Shown here in pieces: positions 33,629-44,512 of a stretch of DNA of 64,000 nucleotides (position 1 is the first letter of the stretch; every line of letters begins with the position of its first letter). The notes beneath the pieces are model-generated. The model searched no databases. It was not told the origin of the DNA and saw nothing but the letters and a program-made list of their open reading frames with translations. The stretch is from Metarhizium brunneum (lineage: Eukaryota > Ascomycota > Sordariomycetes > Hypocreales > Clavicipitaceae), in the NCBI RefSeq assembly GCF_013426205.1, contig NC_089424.1:4340001-4404000 (forward strand), read 5' to 3'. The translations under genes and the position numbers were made by a program.

Positions 33629-35968
33629 ATGGCAACCACACATCACCCCTTGGATCCTCTCTCTGCAGAAGAGATTGAGGCTGCCGTCGCCATTGTAAGG
33701 GAAACTCACCAAAACGTCAAGTTCCAGATAGTGTCGTTGCATGAGCCTCGCAAGGCGACCCTGTCAAAGTGGTTGGCCGATCGGTCACACGCAACAAAGC
33801 CCCCACGCGTTGCGGATGTATCCGTCATTACTCCAGGGGGGAACGTTGGAGACGGTCTTGTCGACCTTGAAAAGAAACAGATTGTTCAGTGGGAATGGAT
33901 AAATGGCCAACAACCAATTGTTAGTCACATTCAAATGTCATATGTGTTGGCGAGTAAACTTACACGCTCCGTCTTAGATTACTGTGGAGGAGCTGCAAAG
34001 AGTTGAGCAGGTAATTCGCTCCGATCCCAATGTCATCAAGCAATGCGAAATAAGTGGCATTCCGAGGGACGAAATGCACAAGGTCTACTGTGATCCCTGG
34101 ACCATCGGCTATGACGAACGCTTTGGGAGCAATGTGCGCCTCCAGCAAGCCCTAATGTATTTTCGGCCGCACATCGACGACTGCCAGTACCAGTATCCAT
34201 TGGACTTTTGCCCAATTTACGACAGTGACAAGGGTGAAATCATTCACATTGACATCCCACAAACGCGGCGCCCGCTGAGAAGGGAGACCACCATAAACTA
34301 TTATCCAGCAGATATTGAAGCCAAAGGAGGCTACCGCAAAGACCTGAAACCCCTTGAAATCACCCAACCTGAAGGCCCATCATTCAAGTTGAACGGCCGA
34401 GAAATGGAATGGCAGAATTGGAAGTTTCACATCGGCTTCAACTATAGAGAGGGCATTGTGCTCAACGACATCCGCTACAATGACGGTGGCACGATTCGGC
34501 CAATTTTCTATCGCATGTCGCTGGTCGAGATGGTTGTACCCTAGTAAGCTGGCCGAATGACCATGGATGAATTCGCATCACCTGACAATATGTAGTGGCA
34601 ATCCAGAACGGCCGCATCAGAGAAAGCATGCCTTTGATTTGGGCGAATATGGTGCTGGATACATGACCAACAGCCTCGAATTGGGTTGTGACTGCAAGGG
34701 TTGTATTCGCTATCTAGACGCAGAGTTTCCCACGAGAGAGGGTGCCATCCGGCGTATAAAGAACGCCGTCTGCGTACACGAAATCGATGGGGAGGTGCTA
34801 TTTAAGCATACCGACTTTAGGGACGAGTCAGGCATAGTCACGAGAGCGCGCAAGCTCGTTATACAGCAAATCTTCACGGCGGCCAATTACGAATATGCCA
34901 TCCAAGTACGTATCGCGAATGACGGCGCTATAGGAGATGCAAGCTAACATGCCCGTGTACAGTGGATTTTTCATGTATGTTCTGTTGGAGCATTGTTGGC
35001 TTATAGACTAATAATCCTCTAGCAAGATGGCACAATTCAGCCAGAAATCAAGTTGACGGGGATTTTGAACACGTATTCCATCAATCCTGGAGAAGATACC
35101 AATGGATGGGGCACCGAGGTGTATCCAGGTACGTTGCCAACACCATCCTAGACGAAGGAGTTGAGAACTGACTCTCCCAAAACAAAAAGGTGTCAATGCG
35201 CACAATCACCAGCATCTTTTTTGTCTCAGAATCAATTCCAGTGTCGACGGACCGCAAAACACCGTCTATATGACGGATGCTGTTCCCTCCGACGAACCTG
35301 TTGGGAGCCCGATGAACCCTTACGGCAACGCATTCTATGCCAAGAGAACCAAGCTTGCCACTACTAGACAAGCGATAACCGACTACAACGGAGCCACTGT
35401 GAGGACCTGGGATATTTGCAATACCAATAAGATCCATCCGTTCAGCAAGAAGCCAGCCAGCTACAAGCTTGTGAGTCGTGAGGTCCCTCACCTGCTACCA
35501 AAGCCGGGCTCCCTCGTATGGAAGCGAGCCGGGTTTGCGCGACACGCAGTCCACGTAACAAAATGTATGTTCCCATAGTCCCCTCCTTTTCGCTTTTCAC
35601 AGCTTGCAAGACTTTTTTGCCTGACTCGTTCTACTCGTGCTGCAGATCGGGACGATCAACTCTGGCCCGCTGGTCGACATGTACCTCAAACCTCGGGCGA
35701 GACTGATGTCGGCTTGATGGAGTGGATTGGTGACGGGTCAGAAAGCATTGATAACGAGGACATTGTCTTGTGGCACACATTTGGAGTCGTGCACTTTCCA
35801 TCCCCGGAGGATTTTCCCATTATGCCAGCGGAGCCCATGACGTTGCTGTTGCGGCCGCGCAACTTCTTCAGAAACAACCCAGTGATGGATGTGCCGCCGC
35901 AGCGAGCACTTACAGCGAGTCAAGCACTGAGGAAGACGAATAGTGGGATAGGTTCATCTAAGCTCTAG
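33629..35968 (+). CDS. Copper amine oxidase (TPQ-dependent primary amine oxidase)
   Basis: Oxidatively deaminates primary amines (methylamine-type substrates in yeasts) to aldehyde, ammonia and hydrogen peroxide; probably peroxisomal or cytosolic. Seven exons: 33629-33919, 33978-34543, 34596-34905, 34963-34974, 35023-35128, 35190-35564 and 35646-35968, sum 1983 nt (660 aa). The catalytic base is Asp300 in FDLGEYGAGYMTN. The topaquinone precursor is Tyr384 in NYEYAIQ. Copper ligands are the two His of NHQHLFCLR and the His of VVHFPSPEDFPIMP. Exon 4 is only 12 nt and encodes WIFH, directly after the cofactor site; without it the conserved YAIQ-WIFH-QDGT sequence cannot be made. The C-terminus SKL is a peroxisomal targeting signal type 1. 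The gene follows a DUF3445 N-demethylase gene, which fits stepwise methylamine use. Confidence 0.93.
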
Positions 35969-36173
35969 GATGTGTACGACTATCATGCACTATATAAATG
36001 AGGACTATTGAAGCGCGATCGATTAGAGCCATTCATGACTCCCGTCACCTGTAATTCAGGATAGGTGTTGGAATGTCTTGTAAGGAATTAAAAGAGTGAT
36101 TTTACAGCTATAACATTGGGGGATTTGTTTTGGGCTATCACGCGGATGTCACCTGGGGGCTACGATGACGAGC

Positions 36174-36312
36174 TGTCGAACACGGGGTTCTTCGCTATTT
36201 TGTATGAATGCCTTTGGTGCAAAGAGCCTGAGGAAAACCGAGGACCTTTGATACCAACGATTATTGTTGGATGAATTGAGCTATTGAACCAAGCTCTACG
36301 CTGAGCCCTTGC
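36174..36312 (+). mobile_element. LTR fragment, copy 3
   Basis: A 139-bp piece with the same 3' block as copies 1 and 2: CTGAGGAAAACC, GAGGACCTTTGATACCAACG, a TGAATTGAGCTATTG run, and an end of GCCCTTGCCACA. The 5' part is divergent (TGTCGAACACGG instead of TGTTACACGG) and no TATA or target-site duplication is evident. After the end, copies 2 and 3 both continue TAGGC, which could be the start of the internal region. Confidence 0.5.
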
Positions 36313-36867
36313 CACAATAGGCAAGTGTTGGGTCTTTTTTGTCACGTAGAGTGTGCTGCCCAACCGGCTTTTCAAGACGTATTATTGTTGGCTTTCTTTT
36401 TCCCGTAATTCAACAAAGGCTGTACTAGATTCGCTAGCTCCTTAGACTAGCAGGTCTTGTAGACAATTACATATAGTCTATTTTGAATGGTTTATTCACG
36501 CGTTATGTACAAGATCACAACCAATTAAATCAATCGTAATACAGGGTACTATGAATAGTAGTATACTAGTTTACTTTACATACAGGATAATATATTTCTT
36601 TACATTTTACGTACACCATCAAGTATACATGATACAACACGGCCCCGGCGCAAGAGGCAGTGCCCTACCGCAATACATGTACAGACCCGACTGCCTTGTG
36701 TCTATTCTCGCCGTGAGAATGGAAACCCTAGAGACAAAGCTCACCTGGCCACGACACTCTTGGCCTGGCAGGACGGCATCTGATTCGTAGGTTGAAGCCT
36801 GCAAAACTGGCCGCTGCCACACTCTCCGGTAGTCTACATCGACAAATCTCGATTAGCTCAAAGTTGT
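36313..36867. other. AT-rich spacer
   Basis: No supported feature; simple AT-rich sequence up to the 3' end of the NADase gene. Confidence 0.35.
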
Positions 36868-37710
36868 CTACACGGGGACGCTGCAGACAAAACTCACCTC
36901 CCATCTGCCGCTGCTGCTGCAGAGAATCTGCGTCGGGACGTTGGTGCCGGGGGCGTTTCCGCACCCATGAATACCCGGGCTGCAGGTCTCAACCAGAAAC
37001 CCGTCCGCGACTGCTTGCTTGACGCTCGTACTCAGCACGTACTGGGTGCCCTTGCCGGGCTGCCCGAACCAAGGTGCGATGGGCCCTTCCCGCACCACAA
37101 GCTCCTTGATTACTTGATAGACGTGGAAGTTGTACGGGGTTCCACTATGCCGGGTTAGAAGACAGACTGGAAGCAACAGAAGCGCCGGGCCGGAGGAGAC
37201 TTACTCTGAATACTTGGGGTTGTTTGCCAAGTTCATGGGCGGGAGGGATCGCTGCTCGTACGGGGTGCCGTACGGGGCCACGAAGAACCCCCGATCCGCG
37301 CCGAAACGGTCAATCAGCGTTCCTGGGGTGAGAGTTGTGTTTGTCATGACGGGGTCTCCGTTTGCGTCGAGCTGGAACCCATCCTTCTGGGGATACCTCA
37401 GCCCCCTGTCTGCGCCGTACTCGGACAGAAAGGCGCCGGGGCAGCTCCCGGCAAAGGGGTTGTAGCTGGTGAGCAGAGGGCCCAGGACACTGTTTGTGAG
37501 GATCTCCCTGTTCTGAAGGTCGATTGGGCCGAGGCGATTGTCGCCGCAAATGTACTGGTCCGATGCTGCAGGGCTGGGGACGCCGCTGCAGAAGTCCTTT
37601 GCGTCGCATTGCACTGCCGTCGCGGCGGCTTCTACTGCATCAGGCACAAATGGCCTTGCAGAGGCCAGCCATAGGAGGGAGAAGGAGATAATTGGGGTGA
37701 TGGCGTGCAT
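36868..37710 (-). CDS. Secreted TNT-domain NAD+ glycohydrolase (fungal surface NADase type)
   Basis: Extracellular or cell-surface NADase that hydrolyses NAD+ to nicotinamide and ADP-ribose. Exons 37710-37205 and 37144-36868 sum to 783 nt (260 aa). The N-terminus is a signal peptide (ISFSLLWLASARP), followed by a cysteine-containing thumb-like region (CDAKDFC, YICGDNRLGP). The TNT domain shows LIDRFGADRGFFVAPYGTPY, QRSLPPMNL, PYNFHVYQVIKEL, and GPIAPWFGQPGKGTQY, the family's conserved core with the key Gln region. Similar single-domain NADases are found on conidia of Aspergillus and Neurospora. The last nine residues are uncertain because a GTGAGT follows GRWE and could start a further intron. 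A TATATAAA lies about 140 bp upstream. Confidence 0.87.
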
Positions 37711-37850
37711 GGCGAATAGTGGTGCGGGCGGCGGCGATACTTGGCAGAGGGCGAATCACCAATTGAACGGGGCAAATCTGGCAACGGTATCGTGTTGTAT
37801 TGTCGGGATAATGGGCGAGACGACTCTCTCAAGCTGGCTCTACCTAGGTA

Positions 37851-37858
37851 TTTATATA
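37851..37858 (-). promoter_or_regulatory. TATA box of the NADase gene
   Basis: TATATAAA on the minus strand, about 140 bp before the ATG at 37710. Confidence 0.4.
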
Positions 37859-40108
37859 GTTTTGTCGGATTATCTGGCCTTCAAGTCCCGTAGACTAAGC
37901 GATGCCTTGGCCCTTGAGACCTGTGCATTGGCAGCCGTACAGGGGATCGCCTCAAGCACGGCTACAAATTATGAATTCCTGCCGTCTTGTTGGTCCTACC
38001 ACGCCGACTTGATACGAATCCGGCGTGTATTGCCATGATGTTGTGGCTGAGCTGCAGTTTGTCGGATCCTGCATGCCAAGCAATCTTGACTCGCAGCATG
38101 TTCTCGCTATTTTATGGGTCAGAGGAACTGCTGTGCTCTCGCCTGGCAAGCACCTCATTGCACAATCTCGGGAGTTGCACCGCAAAAGACTTAGTGAGTG
38201 TTACCTGCACGCCGGCACAGCTGGTTTAGATGCCGTGGCCAAGGATGCGGCCATTTCGAGCTCAGCCCGCACATTACTCGCTTTGTTCGGGTCTGCCCAC
38301 GGAGAGCTGAACAGCGAGCTCGCTCATAATTTGGTACTTGTAGTTATTGGGCTTCTCGTATAGGAGCAGACTTCGAGGTTCCCACAGGCTGCTTCAACAG
38401 TTCAGGGGTTTAAACGAACCTCCACTAGCACCTTGCCAGCACCTTGCCAGTTGAGATTGCGGATCCAGACAAATCAACGGGAGCAGCGGTGATTCCAGAG
38501 TAGGACTTGAAAATGCGCCGTACTAGTATCTACGAACAGAGCTGGTTTGCCGAGGTCGAATTGGCTCCCGTGGACTGCTCCTCTGGTGTCCTTCTCGGGG
38601 CGTCCACCTTTGTGGGTGAGTTGCGGGGGTGGGATTGCATTGCCTCGTCGGCCGGGGTTGACGCTGGTCATAAGTTCAATATAACATTTGAACATAAAAG
38701 CGGCCTTTGGCAGGCCTTGTCTCGTAGAAGCTCTGAAGCTCCCTCCTGATTCCATGAAGGCTTGGCACGAGTACCTGGCAGGGTAGCTACAAGTACCTAC
38801 ATGTAGGAGCACTTGGGATTAGACCATTGACTGCTTGACCATTTTGTATTGACTAGTAAAATCACTACGAGTGCTGTCGGTTTTAAAGAGGAGCCGTCGA
38901 TATACTCCGTCCGGTGCTATATTGTCAATATACGGACGGACCCACCTTTTTAGATGACCGTCCCACGATGTTGTGATAAGCTTTCTAGGGATGGTGAACC
39001 GGCAGTCTGTTCTTCCGTGCTGGGGTATTATTGCGAGTAGTTTATTTGTCTCTTGGCGGGCCGAGACTTTTGATCCGCCCGCAAAGCATGAAGCGGGCCA
39101 ATTCGACATGTGCATCTCCAGATGTCACCGTCAGTTCCTGCGATACGACATACGAGTCCCGCCCAAGTATAGAATCTATCAGCCCACGTTGTCACGGGCG
39201 ACTCCCGCGGCTGTGGACCTCGCCTGGAATTTTGCGGTTATTGACACATGTTGCCCCGGACCTATCAGACTCAAAGAAATGAGTCGCGGGCATGTGTCGG
39301 AAACCGACTTCAAACAATCGGGTGCAATCCTCGGGTATCTTGAAATGTCTACTATGATCAACTGCTCTGGGTACTACAGTCTACTCAAGGCAATGTCGCC
39401 AGCGCAATTTCAGCTGATTGTTTTTCTTCCAAACTATCGAAACGCTTGAAACCCGTTCTACTATTTACATGTAGTGTGATGTAATACCCCCCAACGAACT
39501 ACATTGTTGGCTAGTTCTCCGTCCTGTCTAATAAGCTACCCTGTATCACGTATTTACACCAGCGGCACAACGGCTTGCGAATTCCCACATTTACTATTAT
39601 ACGTAGTGCTTATTGTCAGGATAAATCCTTTTTCACCGCCAATTCCTTTTACCCAAATGAATATATGCGGTACCAAAATTTGGACAAGCAGGCCAGAGTA
39701 CCCGTTACCCCATATAGCAGCAATGCATCCCCTATTCGGCATGGGGCAGTATGGACACTGTTCCGATGGAACTATGCCACCAAATAAAGAGACTACTTTA
39801 TGCTAAAATTTGCCATATACGACGCAATTGACCAATTCCAGTGTGTGCTGAAGCTTCCCCACGTAGACGCAGAATACACAATTCACTGCCATGGGCTGAT
39901 GGTATCAAGACTTGAAAAATTTACATCGTACATATGTACACGTAGGCCCAGAACCCCCTCCAAACACTGTAGCGCGTTCTTAAACATTGTGGTATTATAT
40001 TAGCGCAACAAGGAGTATTAGATATTAAGGTAGTTTTTCACCCATGCCAACTCTTGTTTCCATCTCGCGGTGTCAATCTCGATTCGGCACTACTACACGT
40101 AAAGAACC
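37859..40108. other. Gene desert
   Basis: About 2.2 kb without a supportable gene. A plus-strand frame near 38991-39449 and others were examined and rejected for lack of domains, composition or splice context. It contains a short CACCTTGCCAG direct duplication near 38430. Confidence 0.4.
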
Positions 40109-40778
40109 CTAAACCTGCGTAGCTGGCGCGGTTCCATTCTGAACAGCCGCGGCAGGTGTCGCGCTGGCTGCTGAATTTCTGGTCGCTTCGCTGACCGGTC
40201 TTTCCTTGTGGACGACGTTGCTTTCGCGGCGGTCATTGTGAAAAGCTCGCAGTAGAAACGCCTCGATTACGATGTTGCAGAGAAGGAAGAAGCTGTTGGA
40301 ACACGGTTACCTCTGATGGCGCTGCAAAACGGACAATTGCGGATTCCTTGGCTTACAAGGCAATAAAGTTGAACGCCTCGACGGCTCTCTTCCTCCCACA
40401 CCGGTTCGTACCCAACGGCTCTTGTCGACAAAGATGGCCGCTCCAATCCACGGCAGAGAAAATAAACGAAGTTAACCAGAGGTAGGAGAAGATGAAGTTG
40501 ACCGGGAGGAAATAGCCCTCGTAGCTCTTAAGAATGGGGGCAATCATGGCAACCAAATATATCGGGATTGTGATGACAGCCTATGGTACAAGAATCAGTC
40601 GAGAGGCGTGGGGTGAGAAAAATTCCATACATACAATCACCTCGGTGTACACTATGTGTGAGCCTCGGAAGCGGAAACCGTTGAGAAACCACGATACTAG
40701 TCCCGTGACAATAACGGCCGACGCAAAAACCATGAAGTGGCAGAAGCCTGCAGCTGCCCTCAAGGTGCCATGGGCCAT
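40109..40778 (-). CDS. MARVEL-domain membrane protein
   Basis: Small integral membrane protein. Exons 40778-40641, 40580-40357 and 40292-40109 sum to 546 nt (181 aa). Four hydrophobic helices can be seen: GFCHFMVFASAVIVTGLVSWF, AVITIPIYLVAMIAPI, FIFSYLWLTSFIFSAV and FFFLLCNIVIEAFLL, with an acidic/polar C-terminal tail. The spacing and the AVDW...C motif between helices 3 and 4 fit fungal MARVEL-like (non-classical export/NCE102-type) proteins that organise plasma-membrane domains. The upstream region holds an AT dinucleotide microsatellite. Confidence 0.75.
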
Positions 40779-40798
40779 GGTAACAGTCTTTTTGGTGG

Positions 40799-40831
40799 AA
40801 TATATATATATGTATATATATAGATATATAT
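40799..40831. repeat. AT dinucleotide microsatellite
   Basis: About 33 bp of alternating TA with G interruptions, starting 20 bp upstream of the MARVEL gene ATG. It may double as its TATA region. Confidence 0.7.
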
Positions 40832-42206
40832 GCGGCGGTTGGAGGATGTGGTGGGTGCAGTACACTAGTGAATGGCCGTCCCCCGACTCTTTATACCTCT
40901 CATATGAAGAGTAGCCGGGAGAATCCCTCCGTCACGTAACCCATACACGACGAAATAGTCAGCGGGAAAAACGTAGCATTACAGAGTCCAGACCAGTCTT
41001 TGCACGCTTTCAAATGGTCGACGGCCAATAGTCGCAAAGAAACAGCGCCGTCATAGGAGAGAGGGTTGGAACTGAGGTAGCAGCATGAATGGTGGCGGTC
41101 TTTTGTGATGTAATATCTGGGAGGTTGTAAGCAAAAGAGACTTTGGTGGCAGTCGCCCTTCTTGTCCTCTACTGGGCGAGCGGTTCTGCGGCGCGTTCCA
41201 TTGCGGCCATCGAGCGCCCCGCCTGACAGCATGGAGCAAGATGCATCAATGCAATCAGATGGCGCGGGAGGGAAAGGACATATCATCCGGCAATCACACA
41301 GATACATACAGAGTAGACAGAACTACCTGGGTGCCTCGGTATATGGGTGAAACAGCCATGGTGTAGCAAGAAGCTTCAACTTGGGGCAGAGGGAATAAGC
41401 CGGCCTTGGTATAGAGCTCTAGACTTGGAGCAACCTGTGCATTGCCAAGGACGGAGATGAAAGCAATTTTTGTCATACGAGTGCCGGGTAGGCTTTCTTT
41501 ATTCACTCGGGCTTTGTTTGGGAGAATGAGGTGACAAAAGACATTGGCCCTCGACGGAAAGACATCCACGGAACAGCCGGAAGCCTGGCAGATCAATTCG
41601 TACTCGCCCACGTCTTACAGTATACCACCTCAGAGGGCCTCGCTGTCTAGCCAAATTCTTCTGCAATCAGTCTCTGTGTTTCTTTCTTTACCACGTGTCT
41701 CCAATGGGGTGACCCCGGCCAGCATTTCCCAATGTCAACCCCGAGCCTGCAATCAACAGGCTGCAATAGTCATGACACATGAATATGCAGCACAACACCA
41801 TTAGCTCTCGATATGATTGTTTTGCATGTCGAAGCAAAGCGATGTCGCTGGGAATATGTTCTCTCAACCGATCACGTGGACGCCAGATACACCATCGGTA
41901 TTCGTGGCCGATCACGTGGTCGCACTCGGTGCATCTTGACCGTCGGCATGCTTATCTGTGCCTCGCGGTCCAGAACGACCGATAGGCTAGGATGCAGATG
42001 ATTTGGAAAAGGGGGGGAAAGAATATGAATTATTATATCAGGACGTCAATGGTGCCCATCTCGTTGGGCTTGAACGACATGTCGATATAAGCCATCTTGG
42101 TCGCAGGCTGGTCACATTTGACTACACTTACAAGACTTTTGTTTTTCACTCCCACAACAAACTTGTTGACTTTGTCATAACCTTTTCAAAAACTTTGTCA
42201 CTTGAA
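40832..42206. other. Spacer and Rieske gene promoter
   Basis: About 1.4 kb with no supported gene. Two CACGTG sites near its right end are listed separately. Confidence 0.4.
41870..41921. promoter_or_regulatory. Two GATCACGTGG sites upstream of the Rieske gene
   Basis: CCGATCACGTGGACG (core 41873-41878) and GGCCGATCACGTGGTCGC (core 41913-41918). The second is 294 bp upstream of the ATG and is almost identical to the site before the dimethylglycine oxidase gene. CACGTG is the core recognised by bHLH regulators. Confidence 0.5.
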
Positions 42207-43540
42207 ATGGCACCGTCCTTTCTAAAGGGTTACTTTGGCTTTGGGGCAAATCCGGCCGTGGACGAGCTCGAAGAGGGAAAGAATCCTATTCGTGCCTTGC
42301 CCGCCAGCTGGTACACCTCGCAAGACCTCTACGAACTGGAAAGGCGAGCCATCTTCTCCAAGAAGTGGCTCCTCACCACGCACAAGTCCAGGCTTGCCGA
42401 GCAGGGCGACTGGCTACGATATGACGTGGCCGGCTTCCAGTTCATCATCACCCGGGACCGACAGGACAACATCAACGCCTTCCACAATGTCTGCAGGCAC
42501 CGGGCATTCCCGATTGTGACCAAGGAGACTGGCCACAACAGCGTGCTGGCATGCAAGTATCACGGGTGGTCGTATGGGCTGAACGGCAAGCTGGCCAAGG
42601 CGCCCGGGTACCAGGACATGGAGGACTTTGACAAGTCGAAAAACGGCCTGTTCCCTCTGCATGTCCACGTCGACAAGAACGGGTTTGTCTGGGTCAACAT
42701 GGATGCGAATGAGGTGCCCGAGGTGGCGTGGGAGCACGACTTTGAAGGGGTCGACGAGCAGCCGCGGTTCAAAAACTACAACTTTGACGACTACGTGTTT
42801 GACCACGCGTGGGAGATGGAGGGCGACTACAACTGGAAGATCCTGGCGGACAACTACAATGAGTGCTATCACTGCAAGACGACGCACCCGGACATTCCCA
42901 CCATTGCAGACCTCAACTCGTACTACGTCGAGACAAAGGGCGGCCACATCCAGCACTTTGGAAACCCGAAACCGGAGCAAATCGCGCGCGGGCTCAACGT
43001 TGCCAGCACCTACTTCTTCCCCAACGCGTCCATGAACGTCTCGTAAGTGTTTCTGTGTGACCAGGAAAGAAATGAGGCTGCCTGGGTTGTTTTTTGATCT
43101 CACGCTGACGTGCCCGCTGCAGGCCACACTTCTTCTTCATGCAGAGGTTCGTGCCGCTCAGCCCCGGAAAGGCGGTGATGAAGTACGAAGTGTACAGGAA
43201 CAAGAACTCGGGCGACGAGGACTTCAAGCTCATTGACGACATGTACAAGCGCATCATGTCCGAGGACAAGGTGCTCTGCGCCAATGCCCAGAGGAACATC
43301 AACACGGGTGTCTTTATCAACGGCGAGATGCACCCCAAGATGGAAAAGGGCCCGCTGTACTTCCAGAAGCTGGTGCGGCAGTCGCTGACGGAGCACCACC
43401 AGCTCGAGGCGGACGCGGGCGAGGAGATATGGCCGGCGCGCCAGACGTTGCCCAAGAGCGCGGTGGCGACGGAGAAGGACATGAACTTCTGCTCGGCGGT
43501 GGACTGCTGCAAGAACAACCGGGTTGCTGTAGAGGTGTAG
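42207..43540 (+). CDS. Rieske-type oxygenase, choline/glycine-betaine monooxygenase-like
   Basis: Rieske non-heme iron oxygenase alpha subunit. Exons 42207-43042 and 43123-43540 sum to 1254 nt (417 aa). The [2Fe-2S] ligands are Cys96, His98, Cys116 and His119 (CxH-x17-CxxH). The mononuclear iron site is NYNECYHCKTTHPD with His222 and His227. Family relatives are plant choline monooxygenase and bacterial glycine-betaine demethylase GbcA. The sequence alone does not separate choline oxidation to betaine aldehyde from betaine N-demethylation to dimethylglycine. The nearby dimethylglycine oxidase and sarcosine-oxidase-like genes favour betaine demethylation. No reductase partner is seen in the window. 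The start is the first Met of the conserved protein (MAPSFLKGYFGFG); the frame is open further upstream without homology. Confidence 0.9.
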
Positions 43541-44512
43541 AGGGAGACTCTTTTTTTTTGGCGCGTTACATTGAGACTTGTGCTTTTGTTGTTGCTACAT
43601 CCATAGTAGAGCTAATGAGGAAATGACTGTATCTTGCGGCCTTTGATCCGCTCTTGCACCCTGCAGCCAGGCCAATTTTGGTGAAACCATGTAATTGTCT
43701 CTTGAGAATTCAAAGTATACAATTTGCCATGTTGGCAGAGTCGAGTCGCACATGGGTTCAATGTTCGGGTTGGGCCAAATTGCCACCGCATCTGTATCCG
43801 GATTCCGGACCGCCGACGCCTTGTTTGCGCGCCGGCATTGAATTTGACACAACCAGCTCTCGAGTCAAGCTGACCCCTCCACGCTCTAGAGCCTAGTCCA
43901 TGCGTCACCATGACCCGGACTGTTACCTAATAAAATGCCAGACATATGTCGACACATGGTGGGTGTTGCCAGCCCGGGCTCTTGGCTCCTCGGCCGCCAA
44001 AACCTCTTGGGTCAACTCGGCCTCGACAGCCATTGACACAACTAGTATGGAGGCATCAACAGGAACGAAACTGACGAGCAGAGCACACCCCCCCACCCTT
44101 CCGTGGTTCGCATCTGCACGGATTGCGGTGCCGTGTCATGTCTCTGGGCTCCCGACCAGACAACACAAGACCAGACGGGACACATCAACCATCAGGCCCC
44201 AGGCCAGCCCTCCCCGGAGCAAGCGGCACAGGCAAAGTAGTTTCGTGCAGGAGACAAGTGGCGTCTGGCCTCCTGTATCGGCCCAAACGCTCTGGGCTGC
44301 TATCATGATCCCCCGCACTCTTGACCTGACTGAGACACGCCAGCTCCGTCCACAATCACAGTGCGGTCCACCCATAAAAGACCGTGGCGATAAGCCACCC
44401 TCCGTATCTGGGGTCAAAGTTATTGGCACCAAGACTTGTGCCGGCCTGCTCTCGGCCTGCTTGCTGCTGTATCTGTCAACTCACTTTGCCGGTGTCGTGG
44501 TTGGCGAGCATC
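43541..44512. other. Intergenic region before the regulator
   Basis: About 970 bp. Frames on both strands are open in parts because of composition, but no domain is recognisable. Confidence 0.4.

Noticed and set aside
38991..39449. Plus-strand frame of about 150 aa in the 38-40 kb desert
   Set aside because: No domain, poor codon regularity, and no neighbouring exon; probably chance.
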